A stretch of 64,000 nucleotides of DNA from a bacterium. GTDB lineage: Bacteria > Bacteroidota > Ignavibacteria > Ignavibacteriales > Ignavibacteriaceae. Positions 1 through 8,148 of the stretch are shown in pieces. The notes beneath the pieces were generated by a model that was given only the letters and a program-made list of their open reading frames with translations, was not told where the DNA came from and made no database searches. Location: NCBI GenBank assembly GCA_016716565.1, contig JADJWC010000002.1, positions 1,054,001 through 1,118,000 of the forward strand. Direction: 5' to 3'. Positions within the stretch are counted from its first letter, which is position 1; the number at the start of each line of letters is the position of its first letter. A program made the translations under genes and the position numbers.

Positions 1-107
1 GTGGCAATCTCTAGCTATAGATTGCTTCGTCCTGTTAAGGCAGGACTCGCAATGACAGTGTGATTAAATTTTCGATTGAGATCACTTCGCTTCGCTCGTG
101 ATGACAA
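1..107. repeat. Dispersed palindromic intergenic repeat
   Basis: Two imperfect hairpins stand side by side. The first pairs ATTGCTTCGTCCTG (about 23-36) with CAGGACTCGCAAT (about 41-53). The second pairs ATCAC (81-85) with GTGAT (98-102) inside an AGCGAAGCGAAGTGATCT-like arm. The same words (ATTGCTTCGTC..., GTCATCACGAGC...GAAGTGATCTCA) recur at 30409-30486 and 31521-31547. This marks it as a copy of a multi-copy element rather than unique spacer. It lies just past the 3' end of queE and may be cut by the window edge. Confidence 0.7.
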
Positions 108-113
108 AGTACT

Positions 114-755
114 CTATACTCCTTTTGTCTGTGGATCCCAGATGTATTTATGCATCTGAAGTTGAAATCTTACCTCGAGCTTATCTTCCAATATCCAGTT
201 CACAAGTTCAACAGGTTCAAGCTTACTAAAAACGACAGAGAAAAGTATGATACATTTTCTCTGCAGATTATATTTTTTTATTACATCAACTGACCATTCA
301 TAATCTTCGCGATTGCCGATTACAAATTTAAGTTCATCTTTTGCGTGCAGATAATTAACATTCTCATAAAGATTTTTCTTTTCCATTCCGCTGGAAGGAC
401 ATTTCAAATCCATAATTATTTTCACTCGATGATCAATGTCTTTAATCGGAAGACTCCCACCTGTTTCAATCATCACTTCATATCCAAGATCGCAGAGTCG
501 CTTCATCAGCTCGAGACATTCATCCATTTGAACAAGAGGTTCACCGCCGGTTACTTCAACCAGCTTGCAATTGTATTTTTCAACTTCATCAATAACCTGT
601 TCGACCGAAAAATCCTTTCCTTCATAGAAAGCATATTCAGTATCGCAGTAAGTGCATCGGAGATTGCAGTAAGTCAGCCGGACGAAAACACACAGTCTTC
701 CCGCACTTGTGCTTTCTCCCTGTATTGAGTGATATATTTCGTTGATTTTGAGCAT
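114..755 (-). CDS. queE: 7-carboxy-7-deazaguanine synthase (radical SAM)
   Basis: QueE converts 6-carboxy-tetrahydropterin to 7-carboxy-7-deazaguanine in queuosine (7-deazaguanine) biosynthesis. The protein is 213 aa, normal for the family. It opens with IYHSIQGEST, the usual QueE N-terminus, followed by the cluster motif CNLRCTYC (Cys30, Cys34, Cys37), which binds the [4Fe-4S] cluster and SAM. A TGGEPL motif near residue 70 fits the SAM-binding GGE element. No other queuosine genes (queC, queD, queF) are visible here, so it is either a single-gene unit or part of a cluster beyond the left edge. Both flanks are dispersed repeats rather than genes. Assignment to QueE rather than a generic activase rests on length, N-terminus and the CxxxCxxC spacing. 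Confidence 0.93.
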   Translation of the reverse strand: MLKINEIYHSIQGESTSAGRLCVFVRLTYCNLRCTYCDTEYAFYEGKDFSVEQVIDEVEKYNCKLVEVTGGEPLVQMDECLELMKRLCDLGYEVMIETGGSLPIKDIDHRVKIIMDLKCPSSGMEKKNLYENVNYLHAKDELKFVIGNREDYEWSVDVIKKYNLQRKCIILFSVVFSKLEPVELVNWILEDKLEVRFQLQMHKYIWDPQTKGV

Positions 756-772
756 GATAATATTAAGTATTT

Positions 773-826
773 GTCACACTGAGTTAATCGAAGTGTGACG
801 TCATCCTTCGACAGGCTCAGGATGAC
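773..826. repeat. Tandem pair of perfect hairpins (dispersed repeat)
   Basis: Two back-to-back hairpins are visible. GTCACACT (773-780) pairs with AGTGTGAC (792-799), and GTCATCC (800-806) pairs with GGATGAC (820-826). The second hairpin, with a TTCGACAGGCTCA loop, matches a palindrome that I recognise as widespread in intergenic DNA of many bacterial genomes. It sits upstream of queE and rpsT, which diverge from this gap. No protein is encoded. Confidence 0.7.
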
Positions 827-969
827 AATTCGAGACTAAATTAGCTTAAATTTACCAGCAAAAGTTACTCCTGCAAAGGTTGATTTCAAACCCTGCATAG
901 CCTATATTTGGCACTCAAATTTTGACAAAAAGAAGTAATAATTAGTTAAAAAAGAAGGATTTTCATTTA

Positions 970-1233
970 ATGGCAACTCATAAATCGGCTGAAAAAAGAA
1001 TCAGAGTAAGTGCAAGAAGACAGGTAGTTAACAAAGCGGCAGAATCCAGAATTAAATCAAGTGTTAAAAAAGTTTTAGCAACTACGAACAAAGAAGAAGC
1101 AGAGAAATTTTACAAAGAAGCTGTCAGCATTTTAGATAAAGGAACTTTAAAAGGTCTTATTAAAAAGAACACCGCTTCACGAAAAAAATCCCTGATTACA
1201 AGACACCTGAACAGCTTGCAGAAAAAAGCGTAA
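970..1233 (+). CDS. rpsT: 30S ribosomal protein S20
   Basis: S20 is a primary-binding protein of the small subunit, contacting the 5' and 3' minor domains of 16S rRNA. The 87-aa product is the usual size. It begins MATHKSAEKRIR, has the strongly basic helical composition of S20, and contains the family-typical segments SRIKSSVKKVL and KGTLKGLIKKNTASRKKS. An AGAAGGA purine stretch about 10 nt before the ATG serves as ribosome-binding site. A TTGACA-like hexamer (about 928-933) lies in the leader. The gene is monocistronic, on the opposite strand to its neighbours, and ends at a strong hairpin 24 nt downstream. Confidence 0.97.
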   Translation: MATHKSAEKRIRVSARRQVVNKAAESRIKSSVKKVLATTNKEEAEKFYKEAVSILDKGTLKGLIKKNTASRKKSLITRHLNSLQKKA

Positions 1234-1259
1234 CTCACTCACAATTTTTCTCACACAAA

Positions 1260-1285
1260 AAAAGCTCTTCAATTGAAGAGCTTTT
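1260..1285. terminator. Bidirectional intrinsic terminator between rpsT and the GlmU-like gene
   Basis: The arms AAAAGCTCTTC (1260-1270) and GAAGAGCTTTT (1275-1285) pair perfectly across a 4-nt loop. A/T runs on both sides let the hairpin serve the convergent genes that end at 1233 (+) and 1289 (-). Confidence 0.85.
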
Positions 1286-1288
1286 AAT

Positions 1289-2794
1289 TTACATATCTTG
1301 AATTGCGCTCTCCCCCTCACTCTCCGGCACAAAATATCTCACAGGCTGTATATTTCCCTTTTTATCTTTCACTGCGCGGACTTTCTTTTTTACAAGTATG
1401 CTGTGCTCGATAAAAAGTTTGTCGGCTATCTTTGATCCGAAAATGTACGAGGTTCCTTTTATCAAAACGTTCTTTCCTATCCGCAGCGGGAATTCATCGC
1501 TGCCGGTCATATTAACGCTGGATTCAATCCGTGAGCCATCACCGATAATAATATTTCCTTTGATAATATCTCCCCAGAGGATTTGCACATCGTTACCAAT
1601 TTTAAGTGTTTGCCCCGGGTAACAGGAAAGATGAACGTTACGACTTACGGAAACATTCTTTCCAAACAAAACTTTACCGTCAACAAAAACATCTTTACCA
1701 AGCTGAAGATTGAAATTCAAATCCACATCTTTCCCGATGTGAACGCCTTTTCCGACAACAACATCGAGAGCTGTATATTTTTTATCTGCCATTAAAATAT
1801 TATCAACGACTTTTTCGTGGATAAAGAAATCGTCGGGGTCTTCAATTTCGATTATATCTTTAAGCTTCTCGTATACATTCTTCCGGGCAATCGCTTCCAT
1901 TTCTTTCAGCACAGACTTATTATTGAAGCCCATCACGACGTAATCTTTTTCAGGACTTTCAGCAGCAACCGAATAATTTTTTTCATTAAATAATGAAATT
2001 AAATCGGTTAGGTAAATTTCTTTCTGAACGTTTTCGCTTTTTAGTTTGCTTATCAACTCTTTCAGCTTGCCGTATCGAAAAGCAAACACACCGGAGTTAT
2101 ATTCGCTGTTATTAATTAATTCCTCTTTAGTGAAAGAGTATTTGCTTCCTTTGTAGACAGCTTCGTAAGATTTATCAGCAGGAAGAGCGAGAATATCTTT
2201 ATGTTCAATAATTTCAATGACTTTTCCTTTGTCGCCAAGCGATCTTGTTCCTCTTGTATCAAATTCTTTTACTCGAAGTATTCTACCGTAATTATTCTGT
2301 TCCGGATCGCCGTTGTAAATTCCTGTAAGAACGATCATATCAGCTTTAGAATCAATAAAACTTTTTCTGAAGCTTTTAAGAGTTTCAGCATCGATCAATC
2401 CCATATCTCCCGGTAGAACATAAACAATTCCATCGTCAGGAAATTTCTTTATGTTTTTTAAAGCAACCTGAACTGCGTGTCCGGTTCCGTTCTGTTCTTC
2501 CTGGTATGCGTAAGCTGTGTTTGATTTCTTCCCGAGAACATTTATCACATCGAGAGCTTTTATTCCGACAACCACAACTGAGTTAATTCCTTTTACAGCT
2601 TTTGTGCAGGCGATGTGGACTCTTTCAACTGTTGGAATTCCCCAGATTGTATGCAGCATTTTTGAACGCTGGGATTTTATTCTTTTCCCATGTCCGGCGG
2701 CAAGAATTATTGTCAGCTCTTTGCATTTAGAATTAAATGGCGAAGATAATTTCTTTATGTTTTTTACAATTTCTTTTTTGTCGTTGTTTTGCAT
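1289..2794 (-). CDS. GlmU-like sugar-phosphate nucleotidyltransferase with left-handed beta-helix domain
   Basis: The 501-aa protein has two parts. After a 26-residue polar extension comes a nucleotidyltransferase domain with the signature LAAGHGKRIKS (31-41), a KML element for the sugar-phosphate uridylyltransferase Lys, and a LPGDMGL metal-binding Asp segment. After residue 350 comes a hexapeptide-repeat left-handed beta-helix (VVVGKGVHIGKDV, IIKGNIIIGDGSRI). This is the layout of GlmU, which makes UDP-GlcNAc from GlcN-1-P. I cannot identify the acetyltransferase catalytic His or the usual GlmU C-terminal residues, so acetyltransferase activity is uncertain. A second, distinct GlmU-type gene lies at 21799-23046, and one of them may serve another sugar. 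The gene stands alone, with repeats upstream and a shared terminator downstream. Confidence 0.75.
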   Translation of the reverse strand: MQNNDKKEIVKNIKKLSSPFNSKCKELTIILAAGHGKRIKSQRSKMLHTIWGIPTVERVHIACTKAVKGINSVVVVGIKALDVINVLGKKSNTAYAYQEEQNGTGHAVQVALKNIKKFPDDGIVYVLPGDMGLIDAETLKSFRKSFIDSKADMIVLTGIYNGDPEQNNYGRILRVKEFDTRGTRSLGDKGKVIEIIEHKDILALPADKSYEAVYKGSKYSFTKEELINNSEYNSGVFAFRYGKLKELISKLKSENVQKEIYLTDLISLFNEKNYSVAAESPEKDYVVMGFNNKSVLKEMEAIARKNVYEKLKDIIEIEDPDDFFIHEKVVDNILMADKKYTALDVVVGKGVHIGKDVDLNFNLQLGKDVFVDGKVLFGKNVSVSRNVHLSCYPGQTLKIGNDVQILWGDIIKGNIIIGDGSRIESSVNMTGSDEFPLRIGKNVLIKGTSYIFGSKIADKLFIEHSILVKKKVRAVKDKKGNIQPVRYFVPESEGESAIQDM

Positions 2795-2897
2795 TGGTCT
2801 ATGATTATTGATTTACAAAATGATAATGCTACAGGTTTCAAAAATAACTATGATATTCTACTTTACTCAAGCAATTATCTTTATAAACTATAAATAA

Positions 2898-3005
2898 AAA
2901 CCGTTGAAACGGTTTCACATAAAAGTATTTTTATTCCAATTAACCCACGGATTAATCCGTGGGTTTATCAATCAAAAGAAACAATCCAAACCGTTTTAAC
3001 GGTTT
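2898..3005. repeat. Three-hairpin REP-like element
   Basis: Three palindromes lie in 108 nt. AAACCGTT/AACGGTTT occurs at 2898-2915 and again at 2988-3005. Between them is a perfect 24-nt palindrome (2942-2965, half-site AACCCACGGATT). The two outer hairpins have identical arms, so the whole block is itself symmetrical, as in REP/BIME-type units. It fills the gap between the ligase 3' end and the GlmU-like gene and may also act as a terminator. Confidence 0.7.
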
Positions 3006-3029
3006 AAAACAAATAGATACTAACTAAAG

Positions 3030-4535
3030 TTACTTTGTCTCTTCAGTAACCTGATTTTCTTCTTTATAACGAATGAACAATGCTATGTTCAATCCGACTG
3101 TAAAATAAATTAATGTTGCAATTTCCTGATCCCAGAAGTTTAGCTCAGATAATCCGGCAAACAAAATACTCACAAACGAAGCCAGCGCACCAATTGAATA
3201 TGATGCAATGAACGGTTTTCCTTTAGTCGATTTATAAATTTTTGTAATGACCATTATTATCATCACAAACAAAAAGATCAGCGACAGGAATCCGAATAAT
3301 CCCAGTGTCGCAAGAAAATGAAAATAATTATTGTGCAGATGACCGTGGATCTCTTTGTCATAAGGTCGTTTGTATTTAACATAATACTTTGCAAGATCAA
3401 TATCACCGACACCAAAAAGTGGATGATCTTTAAAAATCTCGATACCTCCACGCCACATTGCAAGCCGGTTGAAGTTCTGTGGAAGATGCGGATCAAAAAA
3501 GCTGAGAAGTCTTCCACGCTTTATATACGTGCAATAAAGATTTCCATCAGAATAATTAAAGTTTGTTGGCTTCGGTGAAACTTTATCGCTTGCAACAAAA
3601 TCGAACTTCTGATTTTCATTCATCTTAAGCTTGTAAATTGTTCCATCGCCGGTAAGCACTGCAAGAATATCTCCGTCACTATCAATCCTGTTAACCTGCT
3701 GTATCTCTTTCGGATGATCTTTTAACACAATTTCATTATTTTCAAACGCGAACATTCGCAAACCAGCAGGATTACCGACGATCATTTTTCCTTCAAAGAA
3801 ATGAATTCTTCTCATATTATCTATTTCTTTTTTCGCTAATAATTCTCCGGGAAAATTTCCTTCTCTTGAATAAACCGCCGCGCCTGATCTGTCACCTGCG
3901 AAGTAAAAGGATGAGGAGTCAACGAACATTTTATTAAATCCTTTTAATTCCGGAAAACGTACCAGCATGGATTCTTTTGTGATAGAACTGTAATATGTCA
4001 GGCCGCTGTCAATGTCCAAAGCATAAAGTGATTCATCAAGCAGGAAGAAGTCTTTTGTATCACCGGGAGGTAAAATTTCATTTATCAGATGAATTTCCTG
4101 ATTCTTTCTTTTAAAAACCAAAAATCTTGTGTCAATCAGCTGAGCAATGAACACACTATCATCAACTTTAAGAAAGGAAGTTGCTGGCTCCGGAGTAGCA
4201 ATTCTTTTTATGAGAATGGAGTCTTTATAAAATAGAAGTCCGTTTTCGTAATCGTTGATAATAAACAAGCTGTCATCTTTTGCTACTGACCAGGCTCTTC
4301 CATCTGTATTGAATGAATAAAGTTTCTTCGCACTTGATCCCTCAAAATCATAAACACTTACCTGGCTGACATTTTTATCAATCATGAATAAAACTATTCC
4401 AGCAATAAAAATCGGGATCAGAATTTTCCATTGTCGTTTTATTAAAAGTATCAGAACTATTCCAACCGCAACACCCATCCAGCCAGTTCGCTTATACGTG
4501 GCGATCAAAGTCAAGACTGAAATTGCAAAACCCAA
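3030..4535 (-). CDS. O-antigen ligase-like protein, C-terminal part of a frameshifted gene, with propeller-like insert
   Basis: This is the 3' part of one gene whose 5' part is at 4511-5101. A 1-nt gap in the A6 tract at 4564-4569 separates the frames, and upstream of the nominal TTG start this frame reads on (KLKTKLLLY) to a TGA just before the tract. Residues 1-50 are membrane helices with the Wzy_C-type YKRTGWMG segment. Residues about 60-350 are a soluble, beta-rich region with repeating short strands and DG/DS turns resembling a beta-propeller. Then come the conserved ligase elements RLAMWRGG (357-364), HPLFGVGDID and the HLHNNY motif (399-404), then three more helices. Such enzymes transfer undecaprenyl-linked glycan to a lipid acceptor at the periplasmic face. 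An insertion of about 290 residues in the periplasmic loop is unusual. A functional product requires a frameshift correction or slippage. Confidence 0.7.
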   Translation of the reverse strand: MGFAISVLTLIATYKRTGWMGVAVGIVLILLIKRQWKILIPIFIAGIVLFMIDKNVSQVSVYDFEGSSAKKLYSFNTDGRAWSVAKDDSLFIINDYENGLLFYKDSILIKRIATPEPATSFLKVDDSVFIAQLIDTRFLVFKRKNQEIHLINEILPPGDTKDFFLLDESLYALDIDSGLTYYSSITKESMLVRFPELKGFNKMFVDSSSFYFAGDRSGAAVYSREGNFPGELLAKKEIDNMRRIHFFEGKMIVGNPAGLRMFAFENNEIVLKDHPKEIQQVNRIDSDGDILAVLTGDGTIYKLKMNENQKFDFVASDKVSPKPTNFNYSDGNLYCTYIKRGRLLSFFDPHLPQNFNRLAMWRGGIEIFKDHPLFGVGDIDLAKYYVKYKRPYDKEIHGHLHNNYFHFLATLGLFGFLSLIFLFVMIIMVITKIYKSTKGKPFIASYSIGALASFVSILFAGLSELNFWDQEIATLIYFTVGLNIALFIRYKEENQVTEETK

Positions 4536-5101
4536 GTATAGCAGCAGTTTTGTTTTAAGCTTGTTTTTTCATTTATAATAAATGCAAAGAGGAATAAAAC
4601 TGTGAAGCTTATTATTTCGCTTGTTGTAATCGGATTTTGAATTAACGCAGGTCCTGATTCAGTAAGCAGGTATTGATTGTTTAAATAATACTGAACTGAA
4701 ACGATGAGATATACAATTCCCGTGACCAGTGAACCGACAAGAAATAGAATGAAAAAATTTTTTCCGGTTTTCAGGTTTGATGTTACAGTGATTGTTGTGT
4801 AAACAATTGGAATAAGCATCGCTCTTTTCGTAAAGTTGTGCAATGCTTCTGCTTTGTAATCCGAAAAGATCAACGCGAGAATTTCAGCAATCATATAAAG
4901 AGCAAACGCAAGCTCGAGCCCCGTTTTGCTGAAAGGATTTTTTCTTGTCAGAAAAGCTTTAATAAGTATGAAAAGAAGTGCGCCGAAGTATCCAACCTGG
5001 TTAACAAAAATCGAATTGCTAAGACTTAAAATGAAAATGATGAATAATGATATTATTATCCAGTCGAGAATTTTATATGATTTGTTTTCCTGATCGGGCA
5101 T
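4511..5101 (-). CDS. O-antigen ligase-like protein, N-terminal part of a frameshifted gene
   Basis: This is the 5' part of the ligase-like gene. It encodes about five to six transmembrane helices (ILDWIIISLFIIFILSLSN, VGYFGALLFILIKAF, FFILFLVGSLVTGIVYLIV, IISFTVLFLFAFIINEK) typical of the Wzy/WaaL membrane family. After INEK the frame runs into unrelated residues (TSLKQNCCYTW...) and stops. Adding one A to the A6 tract at 4564-4569 would instead continue as INEKNKLKTKLLLY into the downstream frame, giving a protein of about 690 aa. The ATG at 5101 overlaps the TGA of the ABC exporter gene (TGATG), so the two are translationally coupled. A TTG directly before it is a less likely start. The frame break may be a real mutation, a homopolymer sequencing error, or slippage. 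Confidence 0.7.
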   Translation of the reverse strand: MPDQENKSYKILDWIIISLFIIFILSLSNSIFVNQVGYFGALLFILIKAFLTRKNPFSKTGLELAFALYMIAEILALIFSDYKAEALHNFTKRAMLIPIVYTTITVTSNLKTGKNFFILFLVGSLVTGIVYLIVSVQYYLNNQYLLTESGPALIQNPITTSEIISFTVLFLFAFIINEKTSLKQNCCYTWVLQFQS

Positions 5102-6963
5102 CAATCGCTATCCCTGAATTGCATTTCATAAAGCTTTTTATATAAACCGTCCGTTTTTAACATCAGCTGCTGGTGCGTTCCTGATTGAACAATTTTTCCT
5201 TTTTCTATCACAAAAATCATCGAGGCATTTCTTATTGTGCTGAGCCTGTGAGCTATTACGAATGTTGTTCGGTTCTTCATCATTCTTTCAATTGCTTCCT
5301 GAACAAGGATTTCAGACTCATTATCAAGAGATGAAGTTGCTTCGTCAAAAATCATAATGTCAGGATTTTTCAAAATTGCTCTAGCAATAGTCAACCGCTG
5401 ACGTTGACCTCCTGATAATTTAACTCCTCTTTCACCAATTACTGTTTCATAACCTTCAGGAGTTTGCATAATGAAGTCGTGGGCGTTTGCAGCTTTTGCG
5501 GCTTCGATTACTTTGTCAATAGGGCAGTCGTCAAGTCCGTAAGCAATATTCTGTTTTATAGAAGTGTTGAAAAGAAAAGTTTCCTGCGTTACGATTCCCA
5601 TTTTATTACGTAAAGATTCCAATGAGAAATTGCGGATATCTTCACCATCAATAGCAATGCTTCCTCTGGTTGCATCATAAAATCGTGGAATTAGATCTAC
5701 AAGTGTTGATTTACCTCCGCCGCTTGGTCCAACTAGAGCAATAATCTCTCCTTTCTGTACAGAAAAATTAATTTTATCAAGAACCCATTCATCTGAGTCT
5801 TCATATCGGAAGCAAACATCATTAAAAATTATTTTATCGCCGAACACTCCCATCTGTTTTGCATTATCTTTGTCTTTAATATCCGGCACGGTATCAAGTA
5901 TTTCAAAAACTCTATCCGCCGCTGCACCAGCTTCCTGAATTCTTGTATTGACTGTGCTCAATTCCTTTATCGGACGCATAAGTTGAAGAATCGCGAGAAG
6001 GAATCCCATAAAATGACTTGCTGAAATAGTTGAGCTTTGAAGCACGAGTGTTCCGCCGTAATAAATAATTATCGCACCGACAAGTATGCTTATCATCTCA
6101 GTTAGCGGAGACGAAGCATTTCTGATTCTTACGATCTTCAGCATCTCTCTCAAGAAGTTTCTTGTCTCGGTAAGAAATTTTTTATTCTCAAACTTTTCCA
6201 TACCGAAAGCTTTAACGACTTTAACTCCGGAAATTGTTTCCTGCAGAACAGTAGTAATGTCTGCAAGTTTTCCCTGAACAATCGAGCTTTGCTTTCTCAC
6301 TTTCAGACCAATCCACAGAATTGCAAGCATTGACAACGGTAAAATGATTAATGAAAACAACGTTAGCTGCCAACTGATACTCAGAGCAATGATCAGGAAG
6401 ACGACTATTGTCAAAGGTTCTTTTATAAGATTGCTGAAAGTGGCCGAGACACTGTCCTGGATTTTTGTAACGTCATTTGTGAAACGGGAAATCAGGTTCC
6501 CGACTTTTTCTTTTTTGAAATATCCAATCGGAAGTTTGTGAAGATGCCTGTAGGCTGCATCACGCAAATCATTCATTGAAGAATATTCAACATAAGACAT
6601 TAAGTTGGATTGAAGATATCCGAATAGATTTTTCAGAAAGAAGACAAGAAGGATTATAAAACAAATCTTCAGCAATATGTCGATTTTTTCTCCCTGGTAA
6701 ACAAAATTTGTAAACCAGTCGCTAACTGAATCTTTAAAATCATTAATAAATCCCGGAAGAAGCGACGATGTCTGGTCAATTTGCTGCGTGGTTTCTGTTT
6801 GATTGCTAACGTTTCCTTCCTGGAATAAAGTATCGAGCAAAGGAATGACGAGGTAAATTGATACACCATTCAACACAGCATAAAGCACCGAAAGGACAAA
6901 AATTAAAATCAGTCTTTTCCAGTACGGCTTAACATATTGAAGTATTCGTATATACGTTTTCAT
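5101..6963 (-). CDS. MsbA-type ABC transporter, fused permease and ATPase
   Basis: This is a half-transporter of 620 aa that would dimerise to flip lipid-linked substrates across the inner membrane. The N-terminal 330 residues form the six-helix exporter domain (ABC_membrane), with an extra Gln/Thr-rich periplasmic loop at about 50-85. The ATPase domain shows Walker A GPSGGGKST (412-420), signature LSGGQ (516-520), Walker B IMIFDEATSSLD and H-loop VIAHRLSTI. The family includes MsbA (lipid A-core export) and related polysaccharide or lipid exporters. Its stop overlaps the start of an O-antigen ligase-like gene, which supports a role in LPS or surface-glycan lipid export. A drug exporter is possible from sequence alone. 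Upstream, the lipoprotein gene ends 5 nt away, so the three genes form an operon. Confidence 0.85.
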   Translation of the reverse strand: MKTYIRILQYVKPYWKRLILIFVLSVLYAVLNGVSIYLVIPLLDTLFQEGNVSNQTETTQQIDQTSSLLPGFINDFKDSVSDWFTNFVYQGEKIDILLKICFIILLVFFLKNLFGYLQSNLMSYVEYSSMNDLRDAAYRHLHKLPIGYFKKEKVGNLISRFTNDVTKIQDSVSATFSNLIKEPLTIVVFLIIALSISWQLTLFSLIILPLSMLAILWIGLKVRKQSSIVQGKLADITTVLQETISGVKVVKAFGMEKFENKKFLTETRNFLREMLKIVRIRNASSPLTEMISILVGAIIIYYGGTLVLQSSTISASHFMGFLLAILQLMRPIKELSTVNTRIQEAGAAADRVFEILDTVPDIKDKDNAKQMGVFGDKIIFNDVCFRYEDSDEWVLDKINFSVQKGEIIALVGPSGGGKSTLVDLIPRFYDATRGSIAIDGEDIRNFSLESLRNKMGIVTQETFLFNTSIKQNIAYGLDDCPIDKVIEAAKAANAHDFIMQTPEGYETVIGERGVKLSGGQRQRLTIARAILKNPDIMIFDEATSSLDNESEILVQEAIERMMKNRTTFVIAHRLSTIRNASMIFVIEKGKIVQSGTHQQLMLKTDGLYKKLYEMQFRDSD

Positions 6964-6968
6964 AGATT

Positions 6969-7988
6969 TTAAATTTGCGGAATGATAACTAATCCTGCAC
7001 CGCTCACCGTCTTTATTGTGTTCACAATTTTTTTCTTCTTCAGATCAAAAATGCTAACAATACAATTATTATTAAATCCGTTATCAAAAATCAGTAAATC
7101 GTTCAAGGTTACAAAGTTTTTAATTCCCGCACCTCCGAAAGCGCCAATTAATGAATCTGTTTCCAGTGAATATATGAATAATTCAGAGGTTTCGGGATTT
7201 TTTGTTTTAACTGTTTCATTGGTAAGATCGAGAGTTGAGATGATGAGATACTTTTCATCCTCGCTCCATTTGAGTTTATTCAGATTGTGCTTCATCACAG
7301 AAACAAATTCAAGCGAATCGCTGCCTGCTGATTTTAGAAACACTGAGTCTTGCTTGAATGAAACTCCGAATTTTCCGGAAGGTGACAAGCTTGGACTTCT
7401 AGGAGGAACCAACTGTGGGAATCCGCTTTTTAGGATATCAAAAGTTCTTATTTCGCTGTCGACCAGCTTGCCGTAATGATCATAAACTTTTGTGTACTGA
7501 TTAACATAATTTGCGATCGTTTTGTCAACAGCAGTAAATAATAACTCGAGGTTTTCATCGTCATTCCATCTGGCTGTGAACTGAACTCCATCGCCGATGT
7601 CATCAATTTGTTTTATTTCGGAGAGGTCGTTTGAAATTATAAACAGTTTCAGTCCGCTGAAAGCCGGGATATTTCCTTTGCTGGTAATTTTATCTGCAGT
7701 GAAAAAATATGTTGGCAGTTTTCCGGGTTTATAAACAAGCATTACAACATTTTCCCGCGGATGCCACCAGACTGGTTTGTACTTTTTCTTTTCCAGATCA
7801 TATTTATGAACACCAACTTTGTCGAACCACTCGGTAAGAAAAAGAAAACTCTTCCCGCTTGTTGAAGTTAAAGTATCTGTAATTCCGGTTGCGTCTTTTT
7901 GCTGTTCGGTTTTGCTTTTGTCTTTGCAGGATGTAATAAGAACAAGCAAAATAACTGTTAATAATATTTTTAGATGAAATAATGACAT
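6969..7988 (-). CDS. Propeller-like lipoprotein of unknown function
   Basis: I do not recognise a named family. The 339-aa product begins with a signal peptide and lipobox (LLVLITSC, Cys21), so it should be a lipid-anchored envelope protein. The mature part is rich in short beta strands with repeating W/D/G turns (LKWSEDEKYLIISTLDL, SLSPSGKFGVSF), like WD40/TolB-type propeller blades. It is the first gene of a tight operon with the MsbA-type exporter (5-nt gap) and the ligase-like gene. The ligase-like protein also contains a propeller-like periplasmic region, so the two could belong to the same glycan-export step. That link is inference from position and fold impression only. Confidence 0.6.
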   Translation of the reverse strand: MSLFHLKILLTVILLVLITSCKDKSKTEQQKDATGITDTLTSTSGKSFLFLTEWFDKVGVHKYDLEKKKYKPVWWHPRENVVMLVYKPGKLPTYFFTADKITSKGNIPAFSGLKLFIISNDLSEIKQIDDIGDGVQFTARWNDDENLELLFTAVDKTIANYVNQYTKVYDHYGKLVDSEIRTFDILKSGFPQLVPPRSPSLSPSGKFGVSFKQDSVFLKSAGSDSLEFVSVMKHNLNKLKWSEDEKYLIISTLDLTNETVKTKNPETSELFIYSLETDSLIGAFGGAGIKNFVTLNDLLIFDNGFNNNCIVSIFDLKKKKIVNTIKTVSGAGLVIIPQI

Positions 7989-8100
7989 TATAATATTAGC
8001 TCAATTTCTGGTTTAAGTATATTAAAAATAATAAAAGTGCAGTTTAAAGAATTGATGTAAAGAAATTTATGTACACTTTGTTTTCGGCAAGATTAATAAA

Positions 8101-8128
8101 AAAGGTCGGGTTGGTTTGCCCGACCTTT
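8101..8128 (-). terminator. Intrinsic terminator of the M6-like protease gene
   Basis: AAAGGTCGGG (8101-8110) pairs with CCCGACCTTT (8119-8128) across an 8-nt loop. On the minus strand the stem is followed by a TTTTTTATT run. It lies 20 nt after the stop of the protease gene. Confidence 0.88.
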
Positions 8129-8148
8129 ATTTATTTCTTGATCTTAAT

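Noticed and set aside
345..728. Plus-strand open frame opposite queE
   Set aside because: It is opposite a well-supported radical SAM gene and its translation shows no protein-like pattern.
6982..7476. 164-codon plus-strand open frame opposite the lipoprotein gene
   Set aside because: Opposite strand of a lipoprotein with a clear lipobox and operon spacing. No promoter or family evidence.
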